Shown: piece after piece, positions 24,601 to 34,082 of the stretch | Layout of the letters: every line of letters begins with the position of its first letter | Numbering within the stretch: position 1 is the first letter of the stretch | Source: Lepidurus packardi | Lineage: Eukaryota > Arthropoda > Branchiopoda > Notostraca > Triopsidae | DNA: 64,000 nt | NCBI GenBank assembly: GCA_023053545.1 | Contig: JAKZAN010000001.1 | Location: 8,700,565-8,764,564, forward strand | Direction of reading: 5' to 3' | Translations under genes and position numbers: made by a program | The notes under the pieces: model-generated | What the model saw: only the letters and a program-made list of their open reading frames with translations | Told to the model about the DNA's origin: nothing | Databases searched by the model: none

Positions 24601-26414
24601 GGGATATCGTGTTGAGAGTAGGAGTAGGCTTCAGCGTAGGAGTAGGCTTCAGAGGCGTAGTGTTAGTTGTGTCTTAGACATGTGGTTATATAAAATGGCG
24701 ATGAACGAGAAACAAAGTTTATTTAAATGTAAAAGAGAAGTTGCGGCTCATTGAAACTTATGACAAGTTAAATTAAAAAGATGTACCACTGCCAGAAAGG
24801 GAATTTAGCGGCCGTTAAATTAGGAATTTCTCAATCATCTCTATCAAAATTGTTGAAAAATCGATAAACAATAGTGGGGTGTAGTGAATCTAGAATCAGG
24901 AAACGCGTGGGAAAGTGTAAAAAAATAGAGGATGCTTTGTTTTTTGGTTTCTTTGGTACATATGTCCGATTTTCGTTTATTAGAATCTCCGCTTAATAGA
25001 ATCAATATTCACTTGACAACTTGATTACAATAAGTGGCATCTACTGTATTATTATTCTGCGTTCGCTGTTTTGTAGGCATTTGGGAGAGCGAAAAGTTAG
25101 AGGGATAGAGGAGGAGTCAGTGGACTCGAGTTTGGTAAAGGAAGACGTGCAAGAAGTTGAATTAAGTGATGGAGCTGAGTCTTCTGATTCGGAGGATAGT
25201 GAAGGCACCGAAATGACTCAAGATTTGCAAAGTATGATTGAATTACAGAAATTCTTTTATAAAATGATTTATTTTGAATTTTTATTCAACAAGGTTTGTC
25301 TTTGGCGAAAACCATGCTGGGAAGTGGTGAAGAAATGGCGTTTCCGGACACCGTTGTAGCGTTGGGACCCGAGCGAGCTAAGGGTACTTCAACCGCTAAA
25401 GCTCCTTTACCCACGGTGCCTGAAGAGGATCAAATTACAATCATTGGAGCGGGATTGCCTGCAGTTAAGAAACAACAGCAGCGGGGAAGCAAAGGAGCTA
25501 AAAAGGAGGAGGTTAAGAAAATTCCTGGTACGAATTTTACCCCGTTTTTGCATTCTAGTAGTCATTTGATTTTCGTTTTTTGTTTCTTTAGAGAATGACA
25601 CAACGAGAGAGCATAGCGGGCAAGGTATAAAACGAGGACAGAAGGGCAAATTGAAAAAGATAAAAGAGAAGTACAAGGACCAAGACGAGGAAGAGAGACA
25701 GCAACGGATGCAGTTATTACAAGTAAAGACGTAGTTAGTTGTTTTTGTATGCTAATTGTCGTACTTTTCTAGTCTGCCGGGCCTGCAGAGGGTAAATCCA
25801 ACAAGAAAAAGGATACAAAGAAAAGTATCGGGAAAGTTTCGGGTAAGAAACTACCTGCTCTTAAGGAAGTTAGTGCTGACGTGCCTAAACCGGAGGTAAA
25901 ATTGGACCAAAAGAAGGTGGAAGTAACCAGAGAAGATGGAGAAGGTGTTAATGGTGAGGGAAAAGAAGAGCACGAATTAGAAGAAGAGGACGTTGAGCCA
26001 GAGCCTGATGTAGACCATTCTGATGTAGCCATTTTGAACTCTTTAACCGGTCAACCCATACCCGAAGATGAGTTGCTCTTTGCTGTAGCTACTGTGGGTC
26101 CTTATTCTGTCATGGCGAATTTCAAGTAAAACTACTACAAATATATATACGACGAAAAATAATATTAATAAATAAAAAAATATGAAAAATAACCAAAGCG
26201 TTTCGTGTTTTATAGGTTTAAGATTAAGATGACTCCGGGTACCAATAAGCGCGGTAAAGCAGCTAAAACTGCCCTGAATGCCTTCTTAATGGAAAAGAAC
26301 GCATCCGGCAGAGAAAAGGACTTGATTAAGAGCCTGAAAGACCAAGATATTGCAAGAAATATGCCTGGCAGAGTCAAACTTGTGGCTACTCAATTGCAGC
26401 GTTCCAGAAAATAG
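21643..26414 (+). CDS. NEMF: NEMF / Rqc2 (caliban), ribosome quality control factor
   Basis: Sixteen exons: 21643-21701, 21791-21962, 22019-22221, 22287-22423, 22478-22647, 22699-22902, 22973-23259, 23331-23438, 23498-23694, 23762-23942, 23995-24189, 25077-25231, 25294-25527, 25592-25722, 25773-26125 and 26216-26414. They give 994 residues. The protein binds stalled 60S subunits carrying peptidyl-tRNA, recruits Listerin and directs CAT-tail addition. NFACT-N comes first, with the Asp-Arg pair needed for CAT tailing at residues 96-97 ([12 protein letters not shown]). A helical region follows ([18 protein letters not shown]), then NFACT-R with [29 protein letters not shown] and [20 protein letters not shown]. 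An acidic and basic linker containing [12 protein letters not shown] precedes NFACT-C, ending [13 protein letters not shown]. Intron 11 carries a Tigger remnant. The stop lies 86 bp from the convergent BUD13 stop, so the 3' UTRs may overlap. Confidence 0.97.
24233..25046 (+). mobile_element. Decayed Tigger/pogo-type DNA transposon, copy 1, in a NEMF intron
   Basis: The 814-bp element is bounded by TA target duplications (24231-24232, 25047-25048). Inverted termini are CAGTAGTTGCCGCGTATTGT on the left and, read in reverse complement, CAGTAGATGCCACTTATTGT on the right. Subterminal motifs of the type TTAGAATC recur several times. A broken plus-strand reading frame gives [20 protein letters not shown], the helix-turn-helix of Tigger/CENPB-like transposases. 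Stops and the absence of a DDE domain show it is not autonomous. It contains an internal direct repeat GGAGTAGGCTTCAG near 24627-24653. It is related to 39862-40723. Confidence 0.85.
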
Positions 26415-26500
26415 TTTTGCAGTTTTGGGGTGAAAGGGATATTTTTTGCTTTGTGGTTAAATTAGGATTGTAATCAGCTGAAACTTAAATGCATTACAAT

Positions 26501-28768
26501 TTACATATCCGCTACACTCCATTTGTACGCTTCTTCAGCAATAGCCACTTTTTTAGTTTGCTTCGTAAACCACTGTTTCTCAAAACCATTGGATCTATCC
26601 ACACCATCCCAACGATATCCCGGTGGAATGTTGAACCGATTTGGTGGACCATCTGGCCCTTGGTAAGTTGGTCGACCTTGACAAAGTTAAATCACTATAA
26701 ATTCCATACTCTCCAGGCAGTTGTTACCGCCATGGTATAATGCAAATAGTTATATAAATAAATATGGCACTGATGTCATACCCCTATACCACGACAAGTT
26801 CTCAGGCAAAAACTCGCTACTCGAAACGTGACACTATTGTGTCGTAACTTTGCAACCCGTTCTTCGAAAAAAAAATTCCAAATCGGTGTCATGTATCGCG
26901 CTGGTAGTTTTTACCGGAGAACTTGAGTTGAAAATTCGAGTTCAACTGGAAGTTGGGTTGGAAATGATTTAGGTTAGGTGAACGATGTTCATCAAGGAAA
27001 GTTGATGAGAATCGTTTACCTAACCTAATTAATTTTCATCTTAATAAAAATACCTTAAAACGCTGCGTCAAAGATTAAGATATATAATTTATTTAAAATT
27101 ATTTAAGTTATCAAAATCTTAAATAAACAATATATCTAAACCTTTTGCCCAGCGTTTTACGATATTTTATTGAAATATTTAAAAGAAAAGAAAAAATTTC
27201 TCAATTATATCGTTTAGTTTATATCGTTAAGTTTCGTATATCGTTGAATTTCTGTTTCAAGTTGCACAATTCTTACGATATAGGAGCATGACATAAGTGC
27301 CATCTTTTGACAAAAAAGATCATCTACTTAAACTACACCGTAGCTTTAATAACGCTTACTTGGTCTACCCGGGATAGAAATTTCTTGCTTTTTTCGTTTT
27401 TTAGCCATGTAGGCAGCCATAGGATCACCTTCTCGATCTTTGGCTTTCAAAAAACTTTCCAAATCTTCATCGCCAGCCATTCTAGCTAGGGGCTTGGACA
27501 TTTCATGGATATCTTGATGCAGACGCTCCTCCTGTGCCTGACTTTGCTTTAATCTAATACAAAAAAATTAATGTAAAATTGGTCCCAATTTTTAGTCTAT
27601 ACCCTTTTCCCCATTCCTGGAACTTTTCCAGCATTTTCTGTTTCCTTTCTTCTTTCTGACGATCTGCTTCGCGTTCAGCTTCCAAATTACGACGTTTACC
27701 CGTCGCTCGATCTCGATGAACGGTTTCGGCTGTTTTGCCAGATACTTTGGACGAAAGCTAAATAACCAAACTTTTACTACACACAATTATTTTAATCAAC
27801 AAATCTATACTTTTCTAAAGGCTTCGTCTTCTCTTTTACGCAGAGCATCCGATTCATGTCGAAGGTCTCTGGCACTCTGCAAGCCTGCTGTCTTCCCATC
27901 TAACGTCTTATTCATCTTTTCTTTCTTGATTTTAGAAGGAGGAATTACAGCCGAAGTAGTTTTACGAGCTGGGGACAGATCTCCGTCTTCGTCAACCATG
28001 TTCCTAATAGGGCGTGGCGGGCTGGTGTCACTGTCGTCATTTTTTCTTGTATTACACCTAGGCGGTGAGGCATCTGAGTCTCTGTCTAATTTTCTTTTTG
28101 GAGATGCATCAGAGTCGGAATCTGTCCTCTTTCTAGGTGGCGAGTTGTCAGAATCTGAATTTCTTTGCGGTTTTCTGATGGGCGAATAATCTAAATCGGA
28201 ACCAGAATCATGTCGTTTTCTGCGGACAGGTGAATGATCAGCGTCATCTGCTCGTTGGTCTTCGCTGTGGTCCGAGACTGGCGAAGGAGGCTCTTGCTTG
28301 ACTGTAAATCGGCCTGCTGTGCTTCCTACCGTGCGCCATTTTCTCGTTTGCAGTTCTTTATCATGGTCGCTAATAACGGCTACAACCTGAGGGGCGTCCT
28401 CATCTTCCTCGTCAAACGCTTCTGTTTTGATTTTCTTTAAATCTACGTCGATGTCTATGATTGTGACGTTCCTACAAATAATTCAAAGTTAACTCTGTTA
28501 AGATTTTTTGGTCAACCAAACGAACGATGAAACCTTGACTCTTGACATAGTTTCATTTACAGATACAAGCTACATTACAAGTTAGATGACAGTAGAACGC
28601 TGTTGAAAGCAAAAATAAAAGCAAAAGATTCATTCAACAGTAAAGGTCAACTTACGATTTTGCTTTCAAAACTTGTCGCACTTTCCTTTTTTTCTGTTTC
28701 TTCTCGTCCTTTTTGGAAGACATGTATTTTTTCAAGTACTCCAATTTACTTATCGGTGCCGTTGTCAT
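26501..28768 (-). CDS. BUD13: BUD13 homologue, RES splicing complex subunit
   Basis: Exons on the minus strand are 28768-28656, 28471-27811, 27757-27603, 27553-27360 and 26676-26501, giving 432 residues. BUD13 with Snip1 and RBMX2 forms the pre-mRNA retention and splicing complex of the activated spliceosome. The N-terminus [15 protein letters not shown] is conserved. The middle has repeated phospho-site-like units of the kind [10 protein letters not shown] and SDTSPPR, as in animal BUD13. The C-terminal half contains [32 protein letters not shown] and [15 protein letters not shown]. It ends with the diagnostic block [20 protein letters not shown], then NGFEKQ and [11 protein letters not shown]. 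The last intron (26677-27359, 683 bp) is the longest and contains two hairpin repeats. The gene is convergent with NEMF. Confidence 0.96.
26961..27037. repeat. Inverted repeat (hairpin) 1 in the last BUD13 intron
   Basis: Arms of about 34 bp flank a short loop: GATTTAGGTTAGGTGAACGA on the left and TCGTTTACCTAACCTAATTA on the right. They pair imperfectly and could be a MITE-like palindrome or an RNA hairpin. Confidence 0.75.
27057..27158. repeat. Inverted repeat (hairpin) 2 in the last BUD13 intron
   Basis: A 102-bp near-palindrome starts AAAACGCTG and ends CAGCGTTTT. The arms of about 50 bp pair with scattered mismatches and almost no loop. It starts 20 bp after the first hairpin. Compact size and terminal inverted repeats suggest a foldback MITE. 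Confidence 0.75.
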
Positions 28769-30998
28769 TTTATAAACTGCAAGGTCTAGCCAAAGCTTCT
28801 TTCCACAAGACTACAACAAGCACGCTCAAGGATCAATTAGTTGTTCCGCGAGTGACGAAAGCATGGGGAATAAAAGTTTTGCTCAGCGAATCGCTAAGAA
28901 CTGGTAAAACGCGAACGCGAAAAATTTAATTTCGAAGACCCGAAGAAGCCATTTCGCGTATTATTATGACAGGAGGAAATGAGTTAAAATTATATAAATG
29001 AAAATTATGCTTCGATAGGGTTATCCTATTATTTTGCGAATATATATTAGACTTACTTTAATGTAATTAGTTAGGTTAGATTAGGTTTAAAATGCTAAGT
29101 TTTCGTACCCTTTCGCGTTTGGTTTATGTCCGCATGCAATAACTACAATGCGTTTCCAAAACACGGTTATCACTTCCGGTTCTATACGAATAATGAACCT
29201 ATGTTATTAACTATACAAATATCAGAAAAATTAGAACAATAATACGAGGAAAGCTACCTGACATTCTTACAAAGAAATATGAAAGCAGGATAATTTGCCG
29301 CTAATACAATAATCCTTTTCCCTATGGAGTTCGGAACAAATGAAATGCGTACTCATAACACAGCGACGCTAAAATAGTTAACTTTCCCAAGAAGGTCCTT
29401 GAAATCGTAGTTATATAAGCGGTTATAAGCGTACCGAAATACGCAATAGAAGACCGTTGAGCTAAGAATTGGCGAAATGCAAGCCAAACAGTTCAACAAA
29501 CCCATCACGCGGATCTGCTCAGCCTACGCAAAAACCTGAGCAATTGAAGGACTAATACTAAAATCAATAAATAACTTTCAGATTTTTACAATGCCTGGAA
29601 AACTTCCAGCCGACGAAGTTACAAAAAACGCAAACCGGACATTACCCGTCGTCACTAATTTACGTGTGCGTGACAAGTGCCTATACACGAACGTGGCATT
29701 GAATAATTATTTAAATTAAAAACGAATCAATGTGGTTTCTCTTAAGCTTGTGTGAACCAAAGTGGCTTAACTTTCCTTTTCTTCTTTTCTTACCAACTCC
29801 ACAGAGAGTCAACAGTCAAGGGCAAAAAAATCGGGGATGCTGATGTTCTCTCATATTCCTCCTTGGGTACACGATGAATGAGTAATATCGTTTGCCTACA
29901 TTTCCTTACGCACTCCTGAACCCAAGGCTTCGCTTTCTTTCCTACAGGCCTTAAGAGTTGTAACTAGCGAGTCTATGTGAATGTCCTACATATATTTTAC
30001 ATGAGATTAGATATCACTAATGCGTAAAGCCCTTCAATACTTTCCTGTACAGGTGCCTTTGATTTAATGGGTGAAATCGTTGCTTTCCATAGGGAAAGTC
30101 CGGTTGAAGTGGTGCGTTTTATAAAGTAGTCGGCAAACAACCTATACCTCTACGCAAAAATTCTTAGGCAACAGACCATATGGAGATGAGGAGAAGAAAG
30201 TGAAAGTGCTCCTTCCGGGGTCTTCCTAAGCTTAAACAACATGGTGCCAAGGTTATTTTTTACCCTGCCCATTTACCTTATGTATATTTTGATTATTTAT
30301 CCACAACCAATCCTGAATTACTTTGTATGAAACCATCCTGGTATTTTATTAACCATCTCCACAAGGCTATTCCCACTTGTCTTGCTGATTTCAAAACCTA
30401 TCCTTACAAACTACTGTAAACGAATTTTAAATGTAAACGATTTCTATATACACTCGTCTTTGTTAGATATTATTACCAGTTTCTCATTCACGATTCAAAG
30501 TGAACCTAAACTTGCCTCCTGTCAAGGTTACGCGGTGATCGCATGGGTTGACAGGTTCGCATGGGTCAATCGCCAGACATCCTGAAATTTCACAGATGAA
30601 GAGATGTTTTTCCTACTTTAAAAAAGGAAAAGAAAAAAAAACTCCCTTCATGCAAATATTTTCCCCATCATTATGTAAAAGGCAAGGTTCCGCAGGGCCA
30701 AGGTTATGCACATAAAACAGCCACCAAGCTTGAAGGCTAGGCCTAGGGTGCGTCGTGGTAACTTTACGCAATTAAACTTATTTCAGGTGTGGAGTTTTAT
30801 ACAAGGACTGAAAACCACGATGGAAAATCTTTCGCTCGCGGCCATGTGGTTTTCTGCTGTCCCGTCCGCGTCGTAACTCTTATGCCTAGCGTGTGTGCGT
30901 TAGTATAAATACCCAGTAGTACCAATCTAAAACAACAGTTTCCTCCGAGCTGTATTGAAGTGCACACCACAGAAATAAAGGCTGCAACACCTAATACC
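28769..30998. other. Intergenic region upstream of BUD13 and of the Gly/Lys-rich gene
   Basis: About 2.2 kb AT-rich with no recognisable coding. It includes a TTAGG-like patch at 29069-29088 (AGTTAGGTTAGATTAGGTTT) too short to call telomeric. The right end holds the promoter of the 31-kb gene. Confidence 0.5.
30904..30910 (+). promoter_or_regulatory. TATA box of the Gly/Lys-rich secreted-protein gene
   Basis: TATAAAT lies 95 bp upstream of the start codon, leaving room for a 5' UTR of about 65 nt. Confidence 0.7.
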
Positions 30999-31715
30999 AT
31001 GAAGTTACTATGGGTAAGAATAACTAAAATATACATCTTAGCAGTTAAATTATCGTTATTGCTTTGTAGTTTTGTACTTCTGTGATTTGTTTTACACTTA
31101 ATTCTTTTTTGCTTTGTTTTTGTAAAGAGACCTCTCATACCGTATGCAATCACAACCGTTATATTGTGATCACAACCATCTAGTTATTGCTCCAATAGTA
31201 TTTTTTTTACAACTATATTAATAATTGTAATAATAATATAACATGAATTATTCTAATTATTAAATTAATTTATATTATAATAGGTTTCTTTGGCGGTGAC
31301 GGCCACCTTTGCATTAGCGGCCGCAGGAAGCCTTCCTAAACCGGCTGCGATGGACGATATGGAAGTTGCAGAATCGAAAAAGCAGTCATACGGCGGCGGA
31401 GGAGGTATGCATCAACAATCGTACCAACAATCGTACCAACAACCCATGCAGCACTACCAACCCATGCAACAGGCGTATTATCCTCAGCAACAGCCGCAGC
31501 AGCAGTACCGTCCAATGATGGGCAGTTCGGGCGGCAAGGGCAAAGGCAAAGGAGGCAGCTCGGGGGGCAAAGGTCGCAAAGGAGGCAAAAAAGGTGGGCA
31601 AGCCCAGGCCAGCTATGGTGGAAGCTACGGCATGGTGGGAGGATATGGGGGTTACCAACAACCCATGGCCATGGCAAACTACGGATCGGGTTCTGGGAAG
31701 GGCAAAAAGGGTTAG
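30999..31715 (+). CDS. Small secreted Gly/Lys/Gln-rich structural-type protein
   Basis: Two exons, 30999-31013 and 31284-31715, give 148 residues. The first coding exon is only five codons (MKLLW). Across the junction a signal peptide forms, MKLLWVSLAVTATFALAAAG, with probable cleavage before SLPKP. The mature protein has three zones: a short linker (AMDDMEVAESKKQ), a Gln/Tyr/Met/Pro zone with QQSYQQSYQQPMQHYQPMQQ, and a Gly/Lys/Ser zone with GSSGGKGKGKGGSSGGKGRK followed by GGYGG units and ending GSGSGKGKKG. It has no Cys. I know no named family; the composition suggests cuticle, silk, adhesive or matrix material. TATA box and tiny first exon match arthropod cuticle-type genes. Antisense ORFs across the repeats are shadows. 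Confidence 0.85.
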
Positions 31716-33226
31716 GTGCTGACCAGTTGCTCGGTTTATACGACTGAAATTTTGTACAAAACTCAGAAACAGTGTTCGTTTCCACTTTTTGTCACTCGTA
31801 ATACGTCCGGTCAAATTTCAAAAGAACGCCTTGTTTTTTATAACTATGCCTGAAAAAGAAGCAATACAAACGTTTGTAAGAAGACAATTATCGGTGTAAC
31901 ATCCATCCACGTTTTCCCTTCTGCAAAACCTAAAAGTGATAGAAAGCCCCTGACCCAGTTGGTAGTGGCAAATGCGACGGCCAGCAGCGTGGTAACCTAT
32001 GATGGAAGACAGACGAGATTCTACTTTCGCTTTCCTTTGGCAACGTGGGTGGAACTTTGAGTAGCGAGCTCAGAAAACAAAAAAGCGTCGAAATTCTAAT
32101 TTAGTTGCACTAAGTTTTGTATTGAGAACGAAAGAACCCACACATCACGAGGCGCAAAAAGGGGTCGCAAAGAACACGATTCTTCTTCTTCCATCTACAA
32201 ATAATTCTGGAAGGTTGTAATAATAGTAGAGAAAAGAAGTGGATGTGATTCAATGGAACTACTGTGAGAAAATACTACGCCGTAATCCGTAATACGTTAA
32301 CGGGAGAAATACGAAAACATAAACACTCAACTCTTTTTTTTGTTGTAGTTTGGTTTAACAGCGCCACTCAGTCGCTGGGAGGAAAACCTGCTTCAAGGAA
32401 AACAGTTCTTGTGAAGGTTTTCAACGCCTAAAAAACCCGTAGCCCGCAAAATATCTAGTTTAGCGTTTAGCAAGTAATTCCTACATGCTCTGGAGGGAGA
32501 ACAAAGGACACCAAGTCATTCAATCCGCAGTTGAATCCATTGAAAATTTTCCCCTTTTTGGGTAGAAAACATTAAGTCAACTTAAGCATCAGACGATCTT
32601 GACGACTAATAAGCGAGTTTTTGTTGCAACAATTGCATGTCAAATATAACAGCTAGGGATTACATCCACACAAACAATGAATTTTCTTTTTTCTTCTGGG
32701 GGTAAGCAAAGCTTGATAGGTAGAAATTTTTATTAGAAAAAAAAATGGGGTGCTTCTTGGAACTATTTTTTTCCCCTAAACAAAACCTTTACTTTAACAC
32801 TAAAAAACAGTTTTACGTATGCCTTCAAAACAGGAGGGAGCAAAAATGACTCATAATCATACCGCAAATATTTAGTTGTTGCTTACGTATTTCTTTTAAT
32901 TGTTACGTAAGGAATTTGTACCGTGAATTGGAGTTTTTTTGCTTGCTATATCGCTCCCTGATTTGCCTAATTTCATAGGACAAGGCTTGTTATGTTTTTT
33001 TTCTTTTCGTTATGGCGCATGTACACGTACAATGTGACAATTTTTCGAATGCCACACTCGTCAGGAACTTGAAAGAAAATTTGACAAAGATTTACCATTT
33101 TACCAAATATTACACATACAAACTTAATCTAAGAACTAAATAATCCTAAATTAGAAAGGAAACCACCGGTACCTCGCCCATCAATTTGCGAAATTCCCAG
33201 TCTTGAAAAAAATTGTTGGTTGCTTT

Positions 33227-33234
33227 TGAGGTAG
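33227..33234 (-). promoter_or_regulatory. let-7 seed match in the TRIM71 3' region
   Basis: The plus strand reads TGAGGTAG, the let-7 5' octamer, so the minus-strand transcript carries the complementary 8-mer CTACCTCA. It lies about 0.85 kb after the stop codon. Confidence 0.65.
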
Positions 33235-33742
33235 ACAATTACCAAAGGCGCTTTCAACGCCATCTGTTTTGTTCTTTATGTAATTTACGTATGTCGCATT
33301 TGAATCTGAGGCAAAAAGTTGAACGCTCGAACATTCTTCTTTTTTCGTTTTGAACACCACAAAAACTGCTGAAAATTCGCCTGTTATTTTCCCTTTAGAT
33401 TATTGGAGAGTAACCGAAGTATGCATCCTTTAACAACTACCCGAAAAAAGAAAACGATAAAAAAAATTTGGACACTTGTTCAAGAACTCCTACGTGACGG
33501 GCAGCGTAGCTGCGCGTCGAAAGAAAAAACACGACCCCTTTTTTCGCGTAACGCTTTCTCAATTATGGGTTACACATGCAACTGAGCACCATTTGACTGC
33601 AGGAACTGAACCTGATTGCCTTGTGCAATTGCTTACGTATTCATTTTTCATTATATGTGTGAAAGTGCGTCACAACCGCTTGGCCGTTACGTTACTTCAA
33701 TCTTAAAGTATTTACGTATTCAATTAGGGTCATTCAAATGTT

Positions 33743-33750
33743 TGAGGTAG
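33743..33750 (-). promoter_or_regulatory. let-7 seed match in the TRIM71 3' region
   Basis: The plus strand reads TGAGGTAG, so the transcript carries CTACCTCA about 335 nt after the stop. Confidence 0.7.
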
Positions 33751-33819
33751 TTTTACGTAAACCGTTACCATGAGAAAAGCTTTAAAAAAAAGTTTCCCTG
33801 TCCTGAGAGGCTGATCCCC

Positions 33820-33826
33820 GAGGTAG
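33820..33826 (-). promoter_or_regulatory. let-7 seed match in the TRIM71 3' region
   Basis: The plus strand reads GAGGTAG (7-mer), about 257 nt after the stop. It is the closest of three let-7 sites to the coding end. Confidence 0.65.
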
Positions 33827-33915
33827 CATAATATAAGTAACAAGCGTTAATTCTCTTCGCAACATGCTTCTAACACAAGGAGCTAGAAAGGAAAAAAAAT
33901 GGCTTAATGATCAAA

Positions 33916-33923
33916 TCCCTGAG
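33916..33923 (-). promoter_or_regulatory. lin-4/miR-125 seed match in the TRIM71 3' region
   Basis: The plus strand reads TCCCTGAG, the 5' octamer of lin-4/miR-125, so the transcript has CTCAGGGA about 160 nt after the stop. A weaker 6-mer (CCTGAG) lies near 33802. Confidence 0.6.
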
Positions 33924-34082
33924 TTGATCCTTGTCTTTCTTTGCATTATCTTGGATGAAGAGCATCTCTCAATGTTTATGTTGAGGATATGGGGGAGGTG
34001 CTATTGAGCAAAATGGGGCGGGGAATAGGGTAGGACTTTTGCAAAGTGTACATGGGACAAAAGTTGACGTCCAGGTCTTCAA

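Larger units (their letters stand above)
31716..34082. other. 3' flanks of the Gly/Lys-rich gene (+) and TRIM71 (-)
   Basis: The right part is the inferred 3' UTR of the minus-strand TRIM71 gene and contains three let-7 and one lin-4/miR-125 seed matches, listed separately. No coding sequence was recognised. A candidate minus-strand poly(A) signal (TTTATT on the plus strand) lies near 32730, which would make a 3' UTR of about 1.35 kb. Confidence 0.5.

Noticed and set aside
29069-29088. TTAGG-like telomeric repeat
   Set aside because: Only two or three degenerate units in unique sequence; not an array.
31336-31814. Two long minus-strand ORFs across the Gly/Lys-rich gene
   Set aside because: They are antisense shadows of a repetitive GC-richer coding exon; no signal peptide or splice context.
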